A stretch of DNA of 64,000 nt from Clostridium_AD estertheticum_D (GCF_018861295.1 NZ_JAHLDM010000013.1:1-64000), one strand, 5' to 3'. Positions 24,631 through 33,761 are shown, counted from the first letter of the stretch. The notes: generated by a model from the letters alone, not told the origin. A program made the numbers and translations.

Positions 24631-25566
24631 TTATTTTATTAATGAATCGATTTTATATATCGCATTTTTTATAGAAATCTCTTGTATTGGAGCGCCTTCA
24701 TACCATATCTTTTTTAGAACGTTGCTATTTGGAAAATAGCGTGCTTTTAAAATTATTTCAGGTCTATACTCAAAATGTAAAATATCAAAGTGGGACCATT
24801 TACCACCCCAAACAAAGTTGTTTTTTTCAAAGATTTCTACAAGTTCATTGGAATATGATGATAGTCTTTTTTCTCCAGCATCTTTACTAGACCATTTCCA
24901 ATAGTCTCTTTTGTCACTGGCAAGGTCAATAGCAATTCCAAAAGAATGTGGACTTAATCTATTAGTACCTGAAATTACTCGATAGTTAAAGGTACCACTG
25001 CAAGGCAAAAGACAGTTTCGCAAATTTTGATCCATTTTTAATAAAGGCCTTAATTCTTCCATTACTGCTTGTAATGAATTAGATGCGTTATTGCTCTTGT
25101 TAAATTGATAATTATTGTAAATAATATTAACTTTTGTAAGGTTATTTTCTATGACTTGTTTTGATGTACCATAAACTTCAGATAATAATCCGTAAGATCT
25201 ATAACGTCCTGGATCAAAATCTGTTCTCATAATAGAGTTAATAGGAGATAAAGGATAAATTTGATCTAAAGTGTCTTGGATGTCTGGGTTTACAAGCTTT
25301 TCTTGAATGTTCTTTACTTTTTTATCATCGTAGCATAGTTTTCTGCCTGATTTCATGTTTAGATATACATAACCGTTATTTTTCTCTATATTTTTAATAT
25401 ATTCAGGATAAGCAATCATTAAGCATAAAATATCTTGTTTCATTGTTATATCGTATATATTGCTGTTTTCTTTTTTGCTTGTATCATCTGCAGCAGAGGT
25501 TATTGATATATTTCCTATATTAAAAAGTAAAATTACAATAAGTGTAACGATAAGCGTTTTTCTCAT
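24631..25566 (-). CDS. secreted M15-family D-Ala-D-Ala carboxypeptidase-like protein
   Basis: A protein of 311 residues with a signal peptide (about 4-25). The C-terminal domain shows SPHSFGIAIDL (zinc ligands His and Asp) and WSHFDILHFEYRPE (the third zinc ligand His), the arrangement of VanY/M15 peptidases that cleave peptidoglycan cross-bridges or stem peptides. The first 150 residues are a helical region not recognised. It is the first gene of a three-gene minus-strand unit with the amidase and a small coiled-coil protein. Confidence 0.82.
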   Translation of the reverse strand: MRKTLIVTLIVILLFNIGNISITSAADDTSKKENSNIYDITMKQDILCLMIAYPEYIKNIEKNNGYVYLNMKSGRKLCYDDKKVKNIQEKLVNPDIQDTLDQIYPLSPINSIMRTDFDPGRYRSYGLLSEVYGTSKQVIENNLTKVNIIYNNYQFNKSNNASNSLQAVMEELRPLLKMDQNLRNCLLPCSGTFNYRVISGTNRLSPHSFGIAIDLASDKRDYWKWSSKDAGEKRLSSYSNELVEIFEKNNFVWGGKWSHFDILHFEYRPEIILKARYFPNSNVLKKIWYEGAPIQEISIKNAIYKIDSLIK

Positions 25567-25898
25567 GATGAAATTTTCCCCCTTATAAAAATAATATTAG
25601 TAGTACAAATTTATAAAAGTCAAATCACTTTTAATAATACTTTTGCTATATATAATTGCCAATGAACTATTATTATATGTGTGGATATATTAACAAAAAA
25701 TATATGGATTTTTCCAAAATATAAAAAAATATGTCTATATGTATTAATACATGATTAAGAAATGATAGTTTGGAGGAATATACATAAGATCAAATAGGCA
25801 GCAAAGAATTGCTGCCTATTTGATCATTTTTTATTTTGTTAAACCACTTTCGGAGTACGAAAATAATATAAACTATGCTAATTGATTAGTGGGATGTA
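25567..25898. other. intergenic region with an orphan terminator
   Basis: This 332-bp gap separates two minus-strand genes. It holds the promoter of the M15 gene and the hairpin at 25788-25836, which points to the plus strand. No coding frame with a start codon follows the GGAGG seen at about 25772. Confidence 0.5.
25788..25836 (+). terminator. strong hairpin with a plus-strand T-run
   Basis: GATCAAATAGGCAGCA and its exact complement flank a six-base loop, followed on the plus side by ATTTTTTATTTT. No plus-strand gene lies upstream. It may end the minus-strand short-chain dehydrogenase gene, but the T-run is weaker on that side. Confidence 0.7.
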
Positions 25899-26768
25899 TT
25901 ATCCATTTATAACAGTACAACCATTAACGTGAATAGTTTCACCACTTATATATGATGAACCATTTGATGCTAAAAACAAATATGTTTCAGCAAGCTCAAC
26001 TGGCTGGCCAGGTCTTCCCATAGGTGTATTGCTTCCAAATTCACCAACTTCACTTTCACTGAAAGATGAGGGGATAAGTGGTGTCCATATGGGACCTGGA
26101 GCTACTGCATTTACCCGTATCTTTCTACTTGCAAGGGAAAGAGCAAGCGAACGAGTAAATGTAGTTATCGCACCTTTAGTTGAGGAGTAATCAATTAATG
26201 ATTTATGCCCTTTGTAGGCAGTGACTGAGGAAGTATTTATAATTGTAGCCCCCTCATTTAAGTATGGTAATGTTGCTTTAACCATATAAAACATTCCAAA
26301 AATATTAGTTTTAAAAGTTCTCTCTAGTTGCTCTTTTGTAATATCTTCAATACTATTTTGAGGATGTTGTTCTCCGGCGTTATTTATAAGAATATCTATT
26401 TTACTTAATTCTTTTATTGTTTGACTGACAGCATTTACGCAGAAAGTATCGTCGCCAATATCTCCAGGAATCAAAATACACTTTCTACCCTTTGATTCAA
26501 TAAGTTTTTTAGTCTCTTGCGCATCTTCATGTTCATTAAGATATACTATGGCTATATCAGCACCCTCTCTTGCATATGCAAGAGCAACTGCTCTGCCAAT
26601 CCCGCTATCACCACCTGTGATTAGGGCAACTTTATTCATTAACTTTTCAGAACCCATGCAATTTGGATATTCAAAGATAGGTCTTGGGTTCATTAATGTT
26701 TCAAAACCTGGTTGTTGGTCTTGCTGTTGCTTAGGTATACTCATGGGGAAATTAAAGTTTTCATTCAT
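25899..26768 (-). CDS. SDR family oxidoreductase
   Basis: A short-chain dehydrogenase of 289 residues with the roughly 40-residue leading extension typical of the YhdF/YghA (general stress) subgroup. It shows the NAD(P)-binding TGGDSGIGR, NNAG, the catalytic Tyr and Lys in YSSTKGA, and PGPIWTPL. The substrate is unknown; relatives are annotated as glucose or aldehyde dehydrogenases. AAGGAGAC precedes the start. It is a single-gene unit. Confidence 0.9.
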   Translation of the reverse strand: MNENFNFPMSIPKQQQDQQPGFETLMNPRPIFEYPNCMGSEKLMNKVALITGGDSGIGRAVALAYAREGADIAIVYLNEHEDAQETKKLIESKGRKCILIPGDIGDDTFCVNAVSQTIKELSKIDILINNAGEQHPQNSIEDITKEQLERTFKTNIFGMFYMVKATLPYLNEGATIINTSSVTAYKGHKSLIDYSSTKGAITTFTRSLALSLASRKIRVNAVAPGPIWTPLIPSSFSESEVGEFGSNTPMGRPGQPVELAETYLFLASNGSSYISGETIHVNGCTVING

Positions 26769-27223
26769 AAAAATGTCTCCTTTTGTAAATAAAATATATT
26801 TTATAAGTGTAGTTTATGATAATTCGTCATTTATATTCATTTTAAATTAGTATATAAAAAAAATTAAAAAAACTTATTAGATTGTCTAATATGGGTTATA
26901 AAAATCAGAATAATAGCTAGAAGACTAGAAATATGTTATAATTAAAAAATATGAGTGTTACGAATATTTAAATTATAAAATTATAAATTTGAAGTTGATA
27001 AAAATGAAACATATTTATTTATATATCAAAGACCTATAAAGTCAGAGTTAAATGAAGATTAATCAGCCTGAATATGCTCATATCACTAATAAAGGGTGGT
27101 TTCTTAGATGCAATATAATCATGGAAGAAAGTTGTTGTTTCCAATTTTCAAGAAGATTCATAACAGGATATTAGTGATTTGTGACATTTAAAGTTCAAGA
27201 CAGCCACTTCCAAAGGAGAAAAA
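26769..27223. other. long leader/intergenic region before the RNA helicase
   Basis: This 455-bp region has no credible gene. A perfect inverted pair ATCACTAATA (27082-27091) and TATTAGTGAT (27169-27178) lies within 150 bp of the helicase start and could fold a long-range stem. A TATAAT at 26937-26942 could begin a leader of about 270 nt. Long self-regulated leaders are common for cold-induced helicase genes. Confidence 0.45.
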
Positions 27224-28498
27224 ATGTTATTCGAAGATTTAAATCTTATTACACCAATAAAAAAATCATTAAATGATGAGGGATATGTGGAACCTACACC
27301 TATACAAGAGGCCTCAATTCCTAGCATATTAGAAGGTAAGGACTTTCTAGGCTGTGCTCAAACAGGTACTGGAAAAACTGCAGCATTTGCTATTCCTATA
27401 CTACAAATTCTTTGTGGAAAACAAAAGGTTATAAAAGGACCCAAAAATATTAAAGCTTTAATACTCGCACCGACAAGAGAACTTGCAATTCAAATTGGAG
27501 AAAGTTTCGATTCGTATGGTAAGTACATGAATCTTACTAGTACTGTAATTTTTGGAGGAGTATCACAAAAAAAACAAACTGATGCGTTAAAAGATGGAGT
27601 AGATATTTTAATTGCAACCACTGGTAGATTACTTGATCTTATGCAGCAGAGATTTATAAATATACATCATGTTGAGATGTTTGTACTTGATGAGGCAGAC
27701 CGTATGCTTGATATGGGATTTTTACGTGATGTAAAAAAAATAATAGCCCAATTGCCTAAGATTAGACAGACTATGTTATTCTCAGCAACTATGCCTGGTG
27801 AAATCTCAAAGCTTGTAGATAATATTCTTGTGAATCCAGTTAAAGTAGCAGTAACACCTGTTTCGTCAACTATAGAACTTATTGAACAAGCAGTATATTT
27901 TGTAGATAAAAAAGATAAAAAATCATTGCTTATTCATTTGTTAAAAGATAAATCTATAGTTTCTGCTTTAGTATTTTCAAGAACAAAACATGGAGCGAAT
28001 AAAATCACTAAGGATTTAAACAATGAAGGTATAGAGGCTCAAGCTATACATGGTAATAAATCACAGAGTGCGAGGCAGCTTGCTTTAAATAATTTTAAGC
28101 AGGGAATAACAAGAGTACTCGTTGCTACAGATATTGCAGCAAGAGGGATAGATGTAGATGAACTATCTCATGTAATTAATTTTGATTTACCAAATATTCC
28201 AGAGACCTATGTTCATAGGATAGGAAGAACTGGAAGAGCAGGACTTGGTGGAATTGCATTATCATTTTGTGATGTAGAAGAAAAACCATTCCTTAAGGAT
28301 ATTGAGAAGGTTATAAAAAAATCAATACCAGTAATAGAGGATCATCCTTATCCTGCAAGTAATACAGTGGTAATAGCAAGTAAGGATGATGCAAAGAAAG
28401 TGTCTACTGGAAAATCACGTTCTAATGGTTATGCTAGACGAAACGGAAGAAATCAGCAAGGGAGATCACAATCTAAAAACACGGGAGCAACAAGATAA
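27224..28498 (+). CDS. DEAD-box RNA helicase (RhlE-like)
   Basis: A protein of 424 residues with all helicase motifs: the Q motif (EPTPIQEASIP), motif I AQTGTGKT, Ia APTRELA, II DEAD in VLDEADRMLDMGF, III SAT, V ARGIDVDELSHVINFDLP, and VI HRIGRTGRAG. The last 50 residues are basic and rich in Gly, Arg and Ser (RSNGYARRNGRNQQGRS), an RNA-binding tail as in RhlE/CshA. It unwinds structured RNA and is probably important in the cold. AAAGGAG precedes the start. Confidence 0.93.
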   Translation: MLFEDLNLITPIKKSLNDEGYVEPTPIQEASIPSILEGKDFLGCAQTGTGKTAAFAIPILQILCGKQKVIKGPKNIKALILAPTRELAIQIGESFDSYGKYMNLTSTVIFGGVSQKKQTDALKDGVDILIATTGRLLDLMQQRFINIHHVEMFVLDEADRMLDMGFLRDVKKIIAQLPKIRQTMLFSATMPGEISKLVDNILVNPVKVAVTPVSSTIELIEQAVYFVDKKDKKSLLIHLLKDKSIVSALVFSRTKHGANKITKDLNNEGIEAQAIHGNKSQSARQLALNNFKQGITRVLVATDIAARGIDVDELSHVINFDLPNIPETYVHRIGRTGRAGLGGIALSFCDVEEKPFLKDIEKVIKKSIPVIEDHPYPASNTVVIASKDDAKKVSTGKSRSNGYARRNGRNQQGRSQSKNTGATR

Positions 28499-28514
28499 AT
28501 AGGATAAAAAGCAT

Positions 28515-28550
28515 AAAGCCAATGATTATTTTTAAATAATCATTGGCTTT
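28515..28550 (+). terminator. hairpin after the helicase gene
   Basis: AAAGCCAATGATTATTT and its complement form a 17-bp stem with a tiny loop. The right arm ends in CTTT, but no long T-run follows. Confidence 0.65.
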
Positions 28551-28584
28551 ACTACTCTGTATTTTAAGTTTCATACAGAATTAA

Positions 28585-28656
28585 TTAGTAGTCTCCATTT
28601 TTAGCCCTAGCAATACTGCCTGCGCCTAAAATTATAAATAATTTATTATTTAACAT
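28585..28656 (-). CDS. possible micropeptide gene
   Basis: A frame of 23 residues on the minus strand: MLNNKLFIILGAGSIARAKNGDY, split as a hydrophobic half and a charged end. GGGAG lies about nine bases before the ATG at 28656, and a second ATG at 28665 is too close to it. It is near the lower limit of what sequence alone can support; it may be a small membrane peptide or chance. Confidence 0.25.
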   Translation of the reverse strand: MLNNKLFIILGAGSIARAKNGDY

Positions 28657-28785
28657 AACTAACATCTCCCTATTATAAGTTTAATGTTTGCTTGTCGACT
28701 ACAATAATAGTATATCTCATAATTAAAAAAGTATACATCAATAAAAAATCAAAAATTAATATTATTAATAAGGGGGTTAGAAATT

Positions 28786-29511
28786 ATGATTTTTACATCA
28801 GAAGATAATGTTATATTTAGTTCTATTGTAAAGGAATTTGATTTGAACGATTCTATTGTAGAAAAATCAGAAGAATTAAAAAACTTAGTTGAAAGCTTAA
28901 CTAATTATAGAATGGACATATGCAAACTATTTAAGATGCAAAAGTTTAAGCGTGAATCTTTAGAATTGAATAAAAAAGAACTTATTGAAAGTATAAATTT
29001 AAATAAATCTAGAATTGTGGATAATGAAAAGAATAAAATAGAGCTAAGAGATAAGATTAAAGTTAATAGGAAAAATATTAAAGAAGTAAAACTTTATATA
29101 AAGGAATTAGAGAATAATCTTAATGAAGAAAAGCAACAAAGCAGAATATTATATGGAGCACTTAATATTTTTCTGAGTAGAGAAAGATTTAAAATTATCA
29201 AAAAATTAGTTGTTAGGGAATATAAAAAAGTTTATTCAAATTATTCTAATGAGTTAAGTATAAAAACAAAAATAAAACAATGTGATGAAAGAAAAAATAA
29301 AATAAGAAAAGAGAGAAGTGATTTTAATAATAGGATAGATAGATATAATAGAAAAATAACCATTTATAAATCAGCATTAGCAGAAATAAGAAAAAGTACT
29401 TTAAGTATGTCGAAAAATAATGATTTATCTACTATAAAGATTGAAAGAGTGATAAATTACATAAAATTAGAAAATAACTTTAGAATAGAGGTTTATAATT
29501 ATAAAATATAA
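28786..29511 (+). CDS. hypothetical coiled-coil protein
   Basis: A protein of 241 residues, very rich in Lys, Glu, Asn and Ile, predicted as long coiled coils (about 40-130 and 150-205) with no catalytic motif, signal peptide or membrane segment. GGGGG precedes the start. It is not recognised. The composition is more A+T-driven than that of the housekeeping neighbours. Confidence 0.6.
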   Translation: MIFTSEDNVIFSSIVKEFDLNDSIVEKSEELKNLVESLTNYRMDICKLFKMQKFKRESLELNKKELIESINLNKSRIVDNEKNKIELRDKIKVNRKNIKEVKLYIKELENNLNEEKQQSRILYGALNIFLSRERFKIIKKLVVREYKKVYSNYSNELSIKTKIKQCDERKNKIRKERSDFNNRIDRYNRKITIYKSALAEIRKSTLSMSKNNDLSTIKIERVINYIKLENNFRIEVYNYKI

Positions 29512-29579
29512 AAACATCAAGAGGATAAGTTAAGACCATCTTCATAATGTTTTTATTGATTTTTAATTAAGAAACCATT

Positions 29580-29840
29580 TTATTTAAAAGCTTTTTCAAA
29601 TATATTATTAACAATACTTTTAGAGGTAACTCCCTCATGAACCTTTATGCCATCAACATAATAAGTAGGTACATAATAGTATGTATATTGTTTTGCTATA
29701 TCAGGCTCTAGCTCTTCGTCGATTATTTTAATTTCAATATCAGCATATTGTGGATTTTGTTTTTTTATATTTTCCATCCAACCAAGTGCTTTTTTGCAGT
29801 ATGGACACCATTCAGTTACAAACATAATTATTGGTTTCAT
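29580..29840 (-). CDS. glutaredoxin/thioredoxin-like protein
   Basis: A protein of 86 residues with the redox motif EWCPYCKKA (CPYC, residues 12-15, as in glutaredoxins), a cis-proline strand YYVPTYYVDG and the expected thioredoxin-fold length. It probably reduces disulfides or mixed thiols in the cytoplasm. GCGGTG lies before the start. It is a single gene converging with the plus-strand coiled-coil gene. Confidence 0.88.
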   Translation of the reverse strand: MKPIIMFVTEWCPYCKKALGWMENIKKQNPQYADIEIKIIDEELEPDIAKQYTYYYVPTYYVDGIKVHEGVTSKSIVNNIFEKAFK

Positions 29841-30167
29841 TTATTTTCACCGCCAAACTTTCTATTTAGGATCTAATATTATTAGACGCATTAATATTAT
29901 ACACCATTTTTCTTATGCTTAGGGCATTATAGTAAATTATAAAAGCAAAACTTTAAATTATATTTATTTGTAATTAAAATAGAGAGTTATAAACAAAAAA
30001 AATTATAATTATAATGATTAATGTTATTAGGAGTAATTAATAGAAATAAGTTAAAAAATTTGCTATAATGAACTAGTCGAAAAATAATTTATTATTTTGA
30101 TATAAGTAGGAGAAAATGTAGTACATATTGAAGGCAACTAATAAAACAAAATGAAGGAGTATTTTAA
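29841..30167. other. divergent intergenic region
   Basis: This 327-bp gap lies between the glutaredoxin-like gene (minus) and the AI-2E-type permease (plus). It holds the promoter listed at 30041-30069. I see nothing else. Confidence 0.4.
30041..30069 (+). promoter_or_regulatory. putative extended -10 promoter for the AI-2E family permease
   Basis: TGCTATAAT (30061-30069) is an extended -10; TAGAAA at 30041-30046 is a weak -35 at 17 bp. Confidence 0.4.
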
Positions 30168-31208
30168 ATGCAATCGATAAAGCAGTTATGGAGGAAAGAG
30201 TCAGTTATAAAAATAATGTTATTTTTAGTATTAGTATTATTCGCGTATTTAATAAGATCCATTTTTGATTTAATTTTATTAACTTTTATGATTACTTATT
30301 TAGTGAACAGTATGCAAAGTTTATTAGTTTGCCAAATCAACAAAATTATAAAAGTAAGTCCAACTATTATTACGATAATTATATATGTGTTTATTACAGC
30401 AACTATAGCCCTCCTAGCAGTAAAATATATACCATTAGCAATATCTGAAAGTTTACTTATTTTAGACAAGATGGAGTATATTGATTTTGCGAAAAGCACA
30501 AAAGGTGTTATGCCTTATCTATCACCAATAGTTAATCAAATTGACATAGCAAGTTATGCTAAATCAGGTATTCAAAGTATTATGCTTTTGGTAACAAATT
30601 TAGGCAAATGGAGTATTAATTTTTTTATGGCACTCCTATTAAGTCTAGTATTTATATTAGAAAAGAAGAGTATTTTAAATTTTGTCCACAAGTTTAAACA
30701 TAGTAGAGTATCGGGTGCATATAATTATTTTAGTTATTTTGGAAACAACTTCTTAAATTCTTTTGGTAAAGTAATCCAGGCTCAAATAATGATAGCAATT
30801 ACAAATACTGTATTATCAATTATAGGACTTACTATAATGGGTTTTCCACAATTATTTGCTCTTGCATTTATGATATTTATTTTAAGTCTTGTACCAGTGG
30901 CTGGAGTATTTATTTCTTTAATACCATTATGCTTAATTGCTTTAAAAATAGGTGGGGTAGTTAAAGTTGTATTTGTGCTTATTATGATTTTTGTGATTCA
31001 TGCGATTGAAAGTTATATTTTAAATCCAAAGTTTATGTCTGATAGTACACATCTTCCAATATTTTTTACTTTTGCAACATTAATAATATCAGAACATTTT
31101 ATGGGGACATGGGGTCTTCTACTAGGTATACCAATAGTTATATTCTTATTAGATTTAATCGGAGTGAATCTTAGCGAAAAAAGTAAACCTAAATTTACAG
31201 ACGATTAA
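30168..31208 (+). CDS. AI-2E family transporter (YdiK/PerM type)
   Basis: A membrane protein of 346 residues with about seven hydrophobic segments: two near residues 13-42, one at 60-83, one near 135-165, and a cluster at 205-330. The family stretch LSLVPVAGVFISLIPL is present. Members include the AI-2 exporter TqsA, Na/H antiporters and proteins of unknown substrate. Adaptation to a given solute cannot be inferred. AAGGAG precedes the start. Confidence 0.85.
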   Translation: MQSIKQLWRKESVIKIMLFLVLVLFAYLIRSIFDLILLTFMITYLVNSMQSLLVCQINKIIKVSPTIITIIIYVFITATIALLAVKYIPLAISESLLILDKMEYIDFAKSTKGVMPYLSPIVNQIDIASYAKSGIQSIMLLVTNLGKWSINFFMALLLSLVFILEKKSILNFVHKFKHSRVSGAYNYFSYFGNNFLNSFGKVIQAQIMIAITNTVLSIIGLTIMGFPQLFALAFMIFILSLVPVAGVFISLIPLCLIALKIGGVVKVVFVLIMIFVIHAIESYILNPKFMSDSTHLPIFFTFATLIISEHFMGTWGLLLGIPIVIFLLDLIGVNLSEKSKPKFTDD

Positions 31209-31265
31209 TTATGTAAGACACACACACAAGGTACTTTAGTTCATTCTTTGGAAGGTAGTGATTTT

Positions 31266-32129
31266 GTGGCAATAGAAAATATGCAGTCTATATTAAAATG
31301 TCCTGTTTGCAATTTAAGTCTTGAAAAAAATGAAAAACAATGCGTATGTTTAAATAATCATAGTTATGATATATCTAGTAAAGGATACATTAATCTTTTA
31401 TTAGCTAATCAAAAGAAAACCAAGGATCCTGGAGATAGTAAGGAAATGATGGAAGGTCGTAAAGATTTTTTAAATAGAGGGTATTATCACACTTTTTCAG
31501 ATAGACTTAATGAGATAATAATATCGAATATAAGTGAAAAAGATGTAAACATACTTGATGCCGGGTGTGGAGAAGGATATTTTTTATCGAGACTTAAGGA
31601 AGCAATATATGCAAATGAATCTAAATGTCTTTTAAGTAAGTTATTTAATTTTTTTGGGGTAGATATATCGAAATCCGCAGTTACTTATGCAGTTAAGAGG
31701 GATAAAGAAATAAACTTTATAGTAAGCAGTAATTTTAATTTACCCATAATGACAAATACTATAGATGTCATTATTAGAAATTTTGCACCTTCTGATGATC
31801 TAGAACTTAAAAGGGTTCTAAAAGATAATGGAAAATTGATAGTTGTAACACCTGGGATTGAGCATTTATATGGTTTAAAAGAGATATTATATGTAAATGC
31901 TAGAAAACACGCGGAAAAAGAAACAACTTTTGAGGGTTTTAAATTAATGGAAAAATCAGAAGTTAAGTATGACATTCATTTAGAAGATAGGGAAAGTGTA
32001 AAAAATCTTATAAGAATGACCCCCTATTATTGGACTTTTGACAATGCTATGAGAGAAAAAGCGATTGAGACTTCTAAACTTTCAACTGCACTCCATTTTA
32101 ATATAAGTGTATATGAAAAATGTCGTTAA
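31266..32129 (+). CDS. 23S rRNA guanine-N1 methyltransferase (RlmA family)
   Basis: A protein of 287 residues starting at GTG 31266 with GGAAGG before it. The N-terminus has the RlmA zinc site CPVC (CPVCNLSLE), a later Cys (CVCLNNHSYD) and the His, which marks RlmA among methyltransferases. The SAM site is LDAGCGEGYFLSRL. RlmA(I) and RlmA(II) modify G745 or G748 in 23S rRNA; the exact position is unclear. Its last codons and stop (TGTCGTTAA) lie within the left end of a repeat element (32126-32262), so the C-terminus may have been reshaped by the insertion. Confidence 0.87.
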   Translation: MAIENMQSILKCPVCNLSLEKNEKQCVCLNNHSYDISSKGYINLLLANQKKTKDPGDSKEMMEGRKDFLNRGYYHTFSDRLNEIIISNISEKDVNILDAGCGEGYFLSRLKEAIYANESKCLLSKLFNFFGVDISKSAVTYAVKRDKEINFIVSSNFNLPIMTNTIDVIIRNFAPSDDLELKRVLKDNGKLIVVTPGIEHLYGLKEILYVNARKHAEKETTFEGFKLMEKSEVKYDIHLEDRESVKNLIRMTPYYWTFDNAMREKAIETSKLSTALHFNISVYEKCR

Positions 32130-32262
32130 ATCATCTCCTACGGAGCTGCGATATTAATGACTTCAGAAGGAGATTTATACTCCTTCTGAAATTTTATATT
32201 AGTTAGGGTATGTAACTCTCACTTATATAAGTGGAAGACTTTCCTTCTGAAATGTCATTAAA
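32126..32262 (+). repeat. MITE-like inverted-repeat element, copy 1
   Basis: About 137 bp that match 61587-61723 in inverted orientation. Inner terminal repeats read TTAATGACTTCAGAAGGAGA on one side and TCTGAAATGTCATTAA on the other. An outer arm TTAAATCATCTCC with GCTGCGAT is also shared by both copies. No coding capacity. It abuts and supplies the stop codon of the RlmA gene. Confidence 0.75.
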
Positions 32263-32433
32263 GTATATTACGAGAAATTAAAATGAATAACTGGATGTAG
32301 GACTATCCTACAATCAGTTATTTTGTTTTAAAATATAATTAAGTAATAGATTTTATTATAATTGATGTATTGATAAGGGTTAAGATGATATAATGTTAAT
32401 GTATTTGATAAATAAAAGATTAGAGGTGTTATC
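32263..32433. other. intergenic region after the repeat element
   Basis: Together with the repeat element this makes a 304-bp gene-free stretch (32130-32433). It holds the terminator below and the promoter region of the small gene at 32434. Confidence 0.4.
32286..32329 (+). terminator. terminator after the repeat element
   Basis: AATAACTG (32286-32293) pairs with CAGTTATT (32315-32322) around an inner GTAGGA/TCCTAC stem; a T-rich tail follows. It probably ends the RlmA transcript. Confidence 0.75.
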
Positions 32434-32667
32434 ATGACTAATGATGAAATGTATAAACGAATAATTGCTATGACTAGTATTAAAACTGCAAAAAGTTTTA
32501 TTAAAACTTATGATATAAGTAAAAGTGATTTAAGCAAGCTTTGTAAAAAATTCAATATATTTATAGAAGGTAAAGCTACTAAGGATGATATGATTGATAG
32601 ATTTTTAGGTGAGACATTGGGTAAAAAACTAAAAAACAAGGTGATTAACAAGTACAATATTAGATAG
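32434..32667 (+). CDS. small hypothetical protein (SAP-like helices)
   Basis: A basic protein of 77 residues: MTNDEMYKRIIAMTS and then SKSDLSKLCKKFNIFIEGKA, a helix-loop-helix arrangement that recalls SAP-type small domains, which often bind nucleic acid. This is only a resemblance. AGAGGTG precedes the start. It is upstream of splB by 83 bp on the same strand. Confidence 0.6.
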   Translation: MTNDEMYKRIIAMTSIKTAKSFIKTYDISKSDLSKLCKKFNIFIEGKATKDDMIDRFLGETLGKKLKNKVINKYNIR

Positions 32668-32750
32668 GTTTTTCAAAGATGTAATTTTATAAATAGGATA
32701 AGTGTATAAATAACTTTATTTAATAAAACAATACCTATGAGGTGAATTTA

Positions 32751-33761
32751 ATGAAGTTATTTATACCAGATATTGCCTATATGGACCCGAAATTATTAAA
32801 ATATGAGGAATCGAAAAAAATAATAAAATATCTAGAAGAATTAAAGGTACCTATAGTTAATTCAAAAAAAGTTGTAATAGACTCTGGGTCTCCCGAGAAA
32901 AACTATGTAGCAGCTAAAAAGACTGTTCTTTTTACAACAAATGGTCAAAGAAAATTAGTGAGTTGTAAACCATCCGCAGATTACCAATTTTCACTTTCAA
33001 GTTCATGCCCTGCAAATTGCGAATATTGTTATCTGCAAACTACTCAAGGTGAGAAGCCTTTCATGAAAATATTCCTAAATATTGAAGAGATTTTAGAAAA
33101 TATACAAACTTATATAGATGCTAACTTGCCAAGTATTACTTCTTTTGAATGTGCTAGTATAACTGATCCAATTGCACTTGAGCATCTAAGTGGAAATTTA
33201 AAAAAATGCATAGAGTTTTTTGGGAGGAGTGAGAAGGGAAGACTTAGACTTGTAACAAAGTTTGATGATGTTGATCCATTTTTAAAACTAAAACATAACA
33301 AACACACAAAATTTAGATTTACTTTAAACACGCCTTATGTAATAGACAATTTTGAACATAATACTTCAAGTTTTAAAGAACGAATAGGCGCAGTCAAAAA
33401 AATAGCTTCTTCTGGGTATCCAATAGGATTTATAATTGCACCCATTATGATATATGATAATTGGAGGGCGGAGTATAAGGAACTATTTGAAACATTAAAA
33501 ATAGCTCTTGCAGATTATCATGAGGAAATAAGTTTTGAACTTATTCAACATAGATTTACAAAGGCTGCAAAAGAACTTATAGTGCAGAGATTTGAAAATA
33601 CTAAGCTTGATATGGATGAAGAAAAAAGGTTGTTAAAATGGGGACCATATGGAAAATTCAAGTATGTATATAAGAAACCAGAGAGCGAGGAAATAAAGAA
33701 TTATATCTCAGAACTGATAAACAATAATTTTGATTTGGTAATAATTGAATATTTCACTTAA
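32751..33761 (+). CDS. splB: spore photoproduct lyase
   Basis: A radical-SAM enzyme of 336 residues that directly reverses the UV-induced spore photoproduct (a thymine dimer) during germination. The cluster site is C-x3-C-x2-C at Cys86, Cys90 and Cys93 (SSSCPANCEYCYLQT). Cys134, in FECASITDPIALEHL, is at the expected place of the hydrogen-donor cysteine of B. subtilis (Cys141). The ATG at 32751 has AGGTGA upstream, while a GTG at 32742 overlaps it. Ended by a hairpin. Confidence 0.93.
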   Translation: MKLFIPDIAYMDPKLLKYEESKKIIKYLEELKVPIVNSKKVVIDSGSPEKNYVAAKKTVLFTTNGQRKLVSCKPSADYQFSLSSSCPANCEYCYLQTTQGEKPFMKIFLNIEEILENIQTYIDANLPSITSFECASITDPIALEHLSGNLKKCIEFFGRSEKGRLRLVTKFDDVDPFLKLKHNKHTKFRFTLNTPYVIDNFEHNTSSFKERIGAVKKIASSGYPIGFIIAPIMIYDNWRAEYKELFETLKIALADYHEEISFELIQHRFTKAAKELIVQRFENTKLDMDEEKRLLKWGPYGKFKYVYKKPESEEIKNYISELINNNFDLVIIEYFT

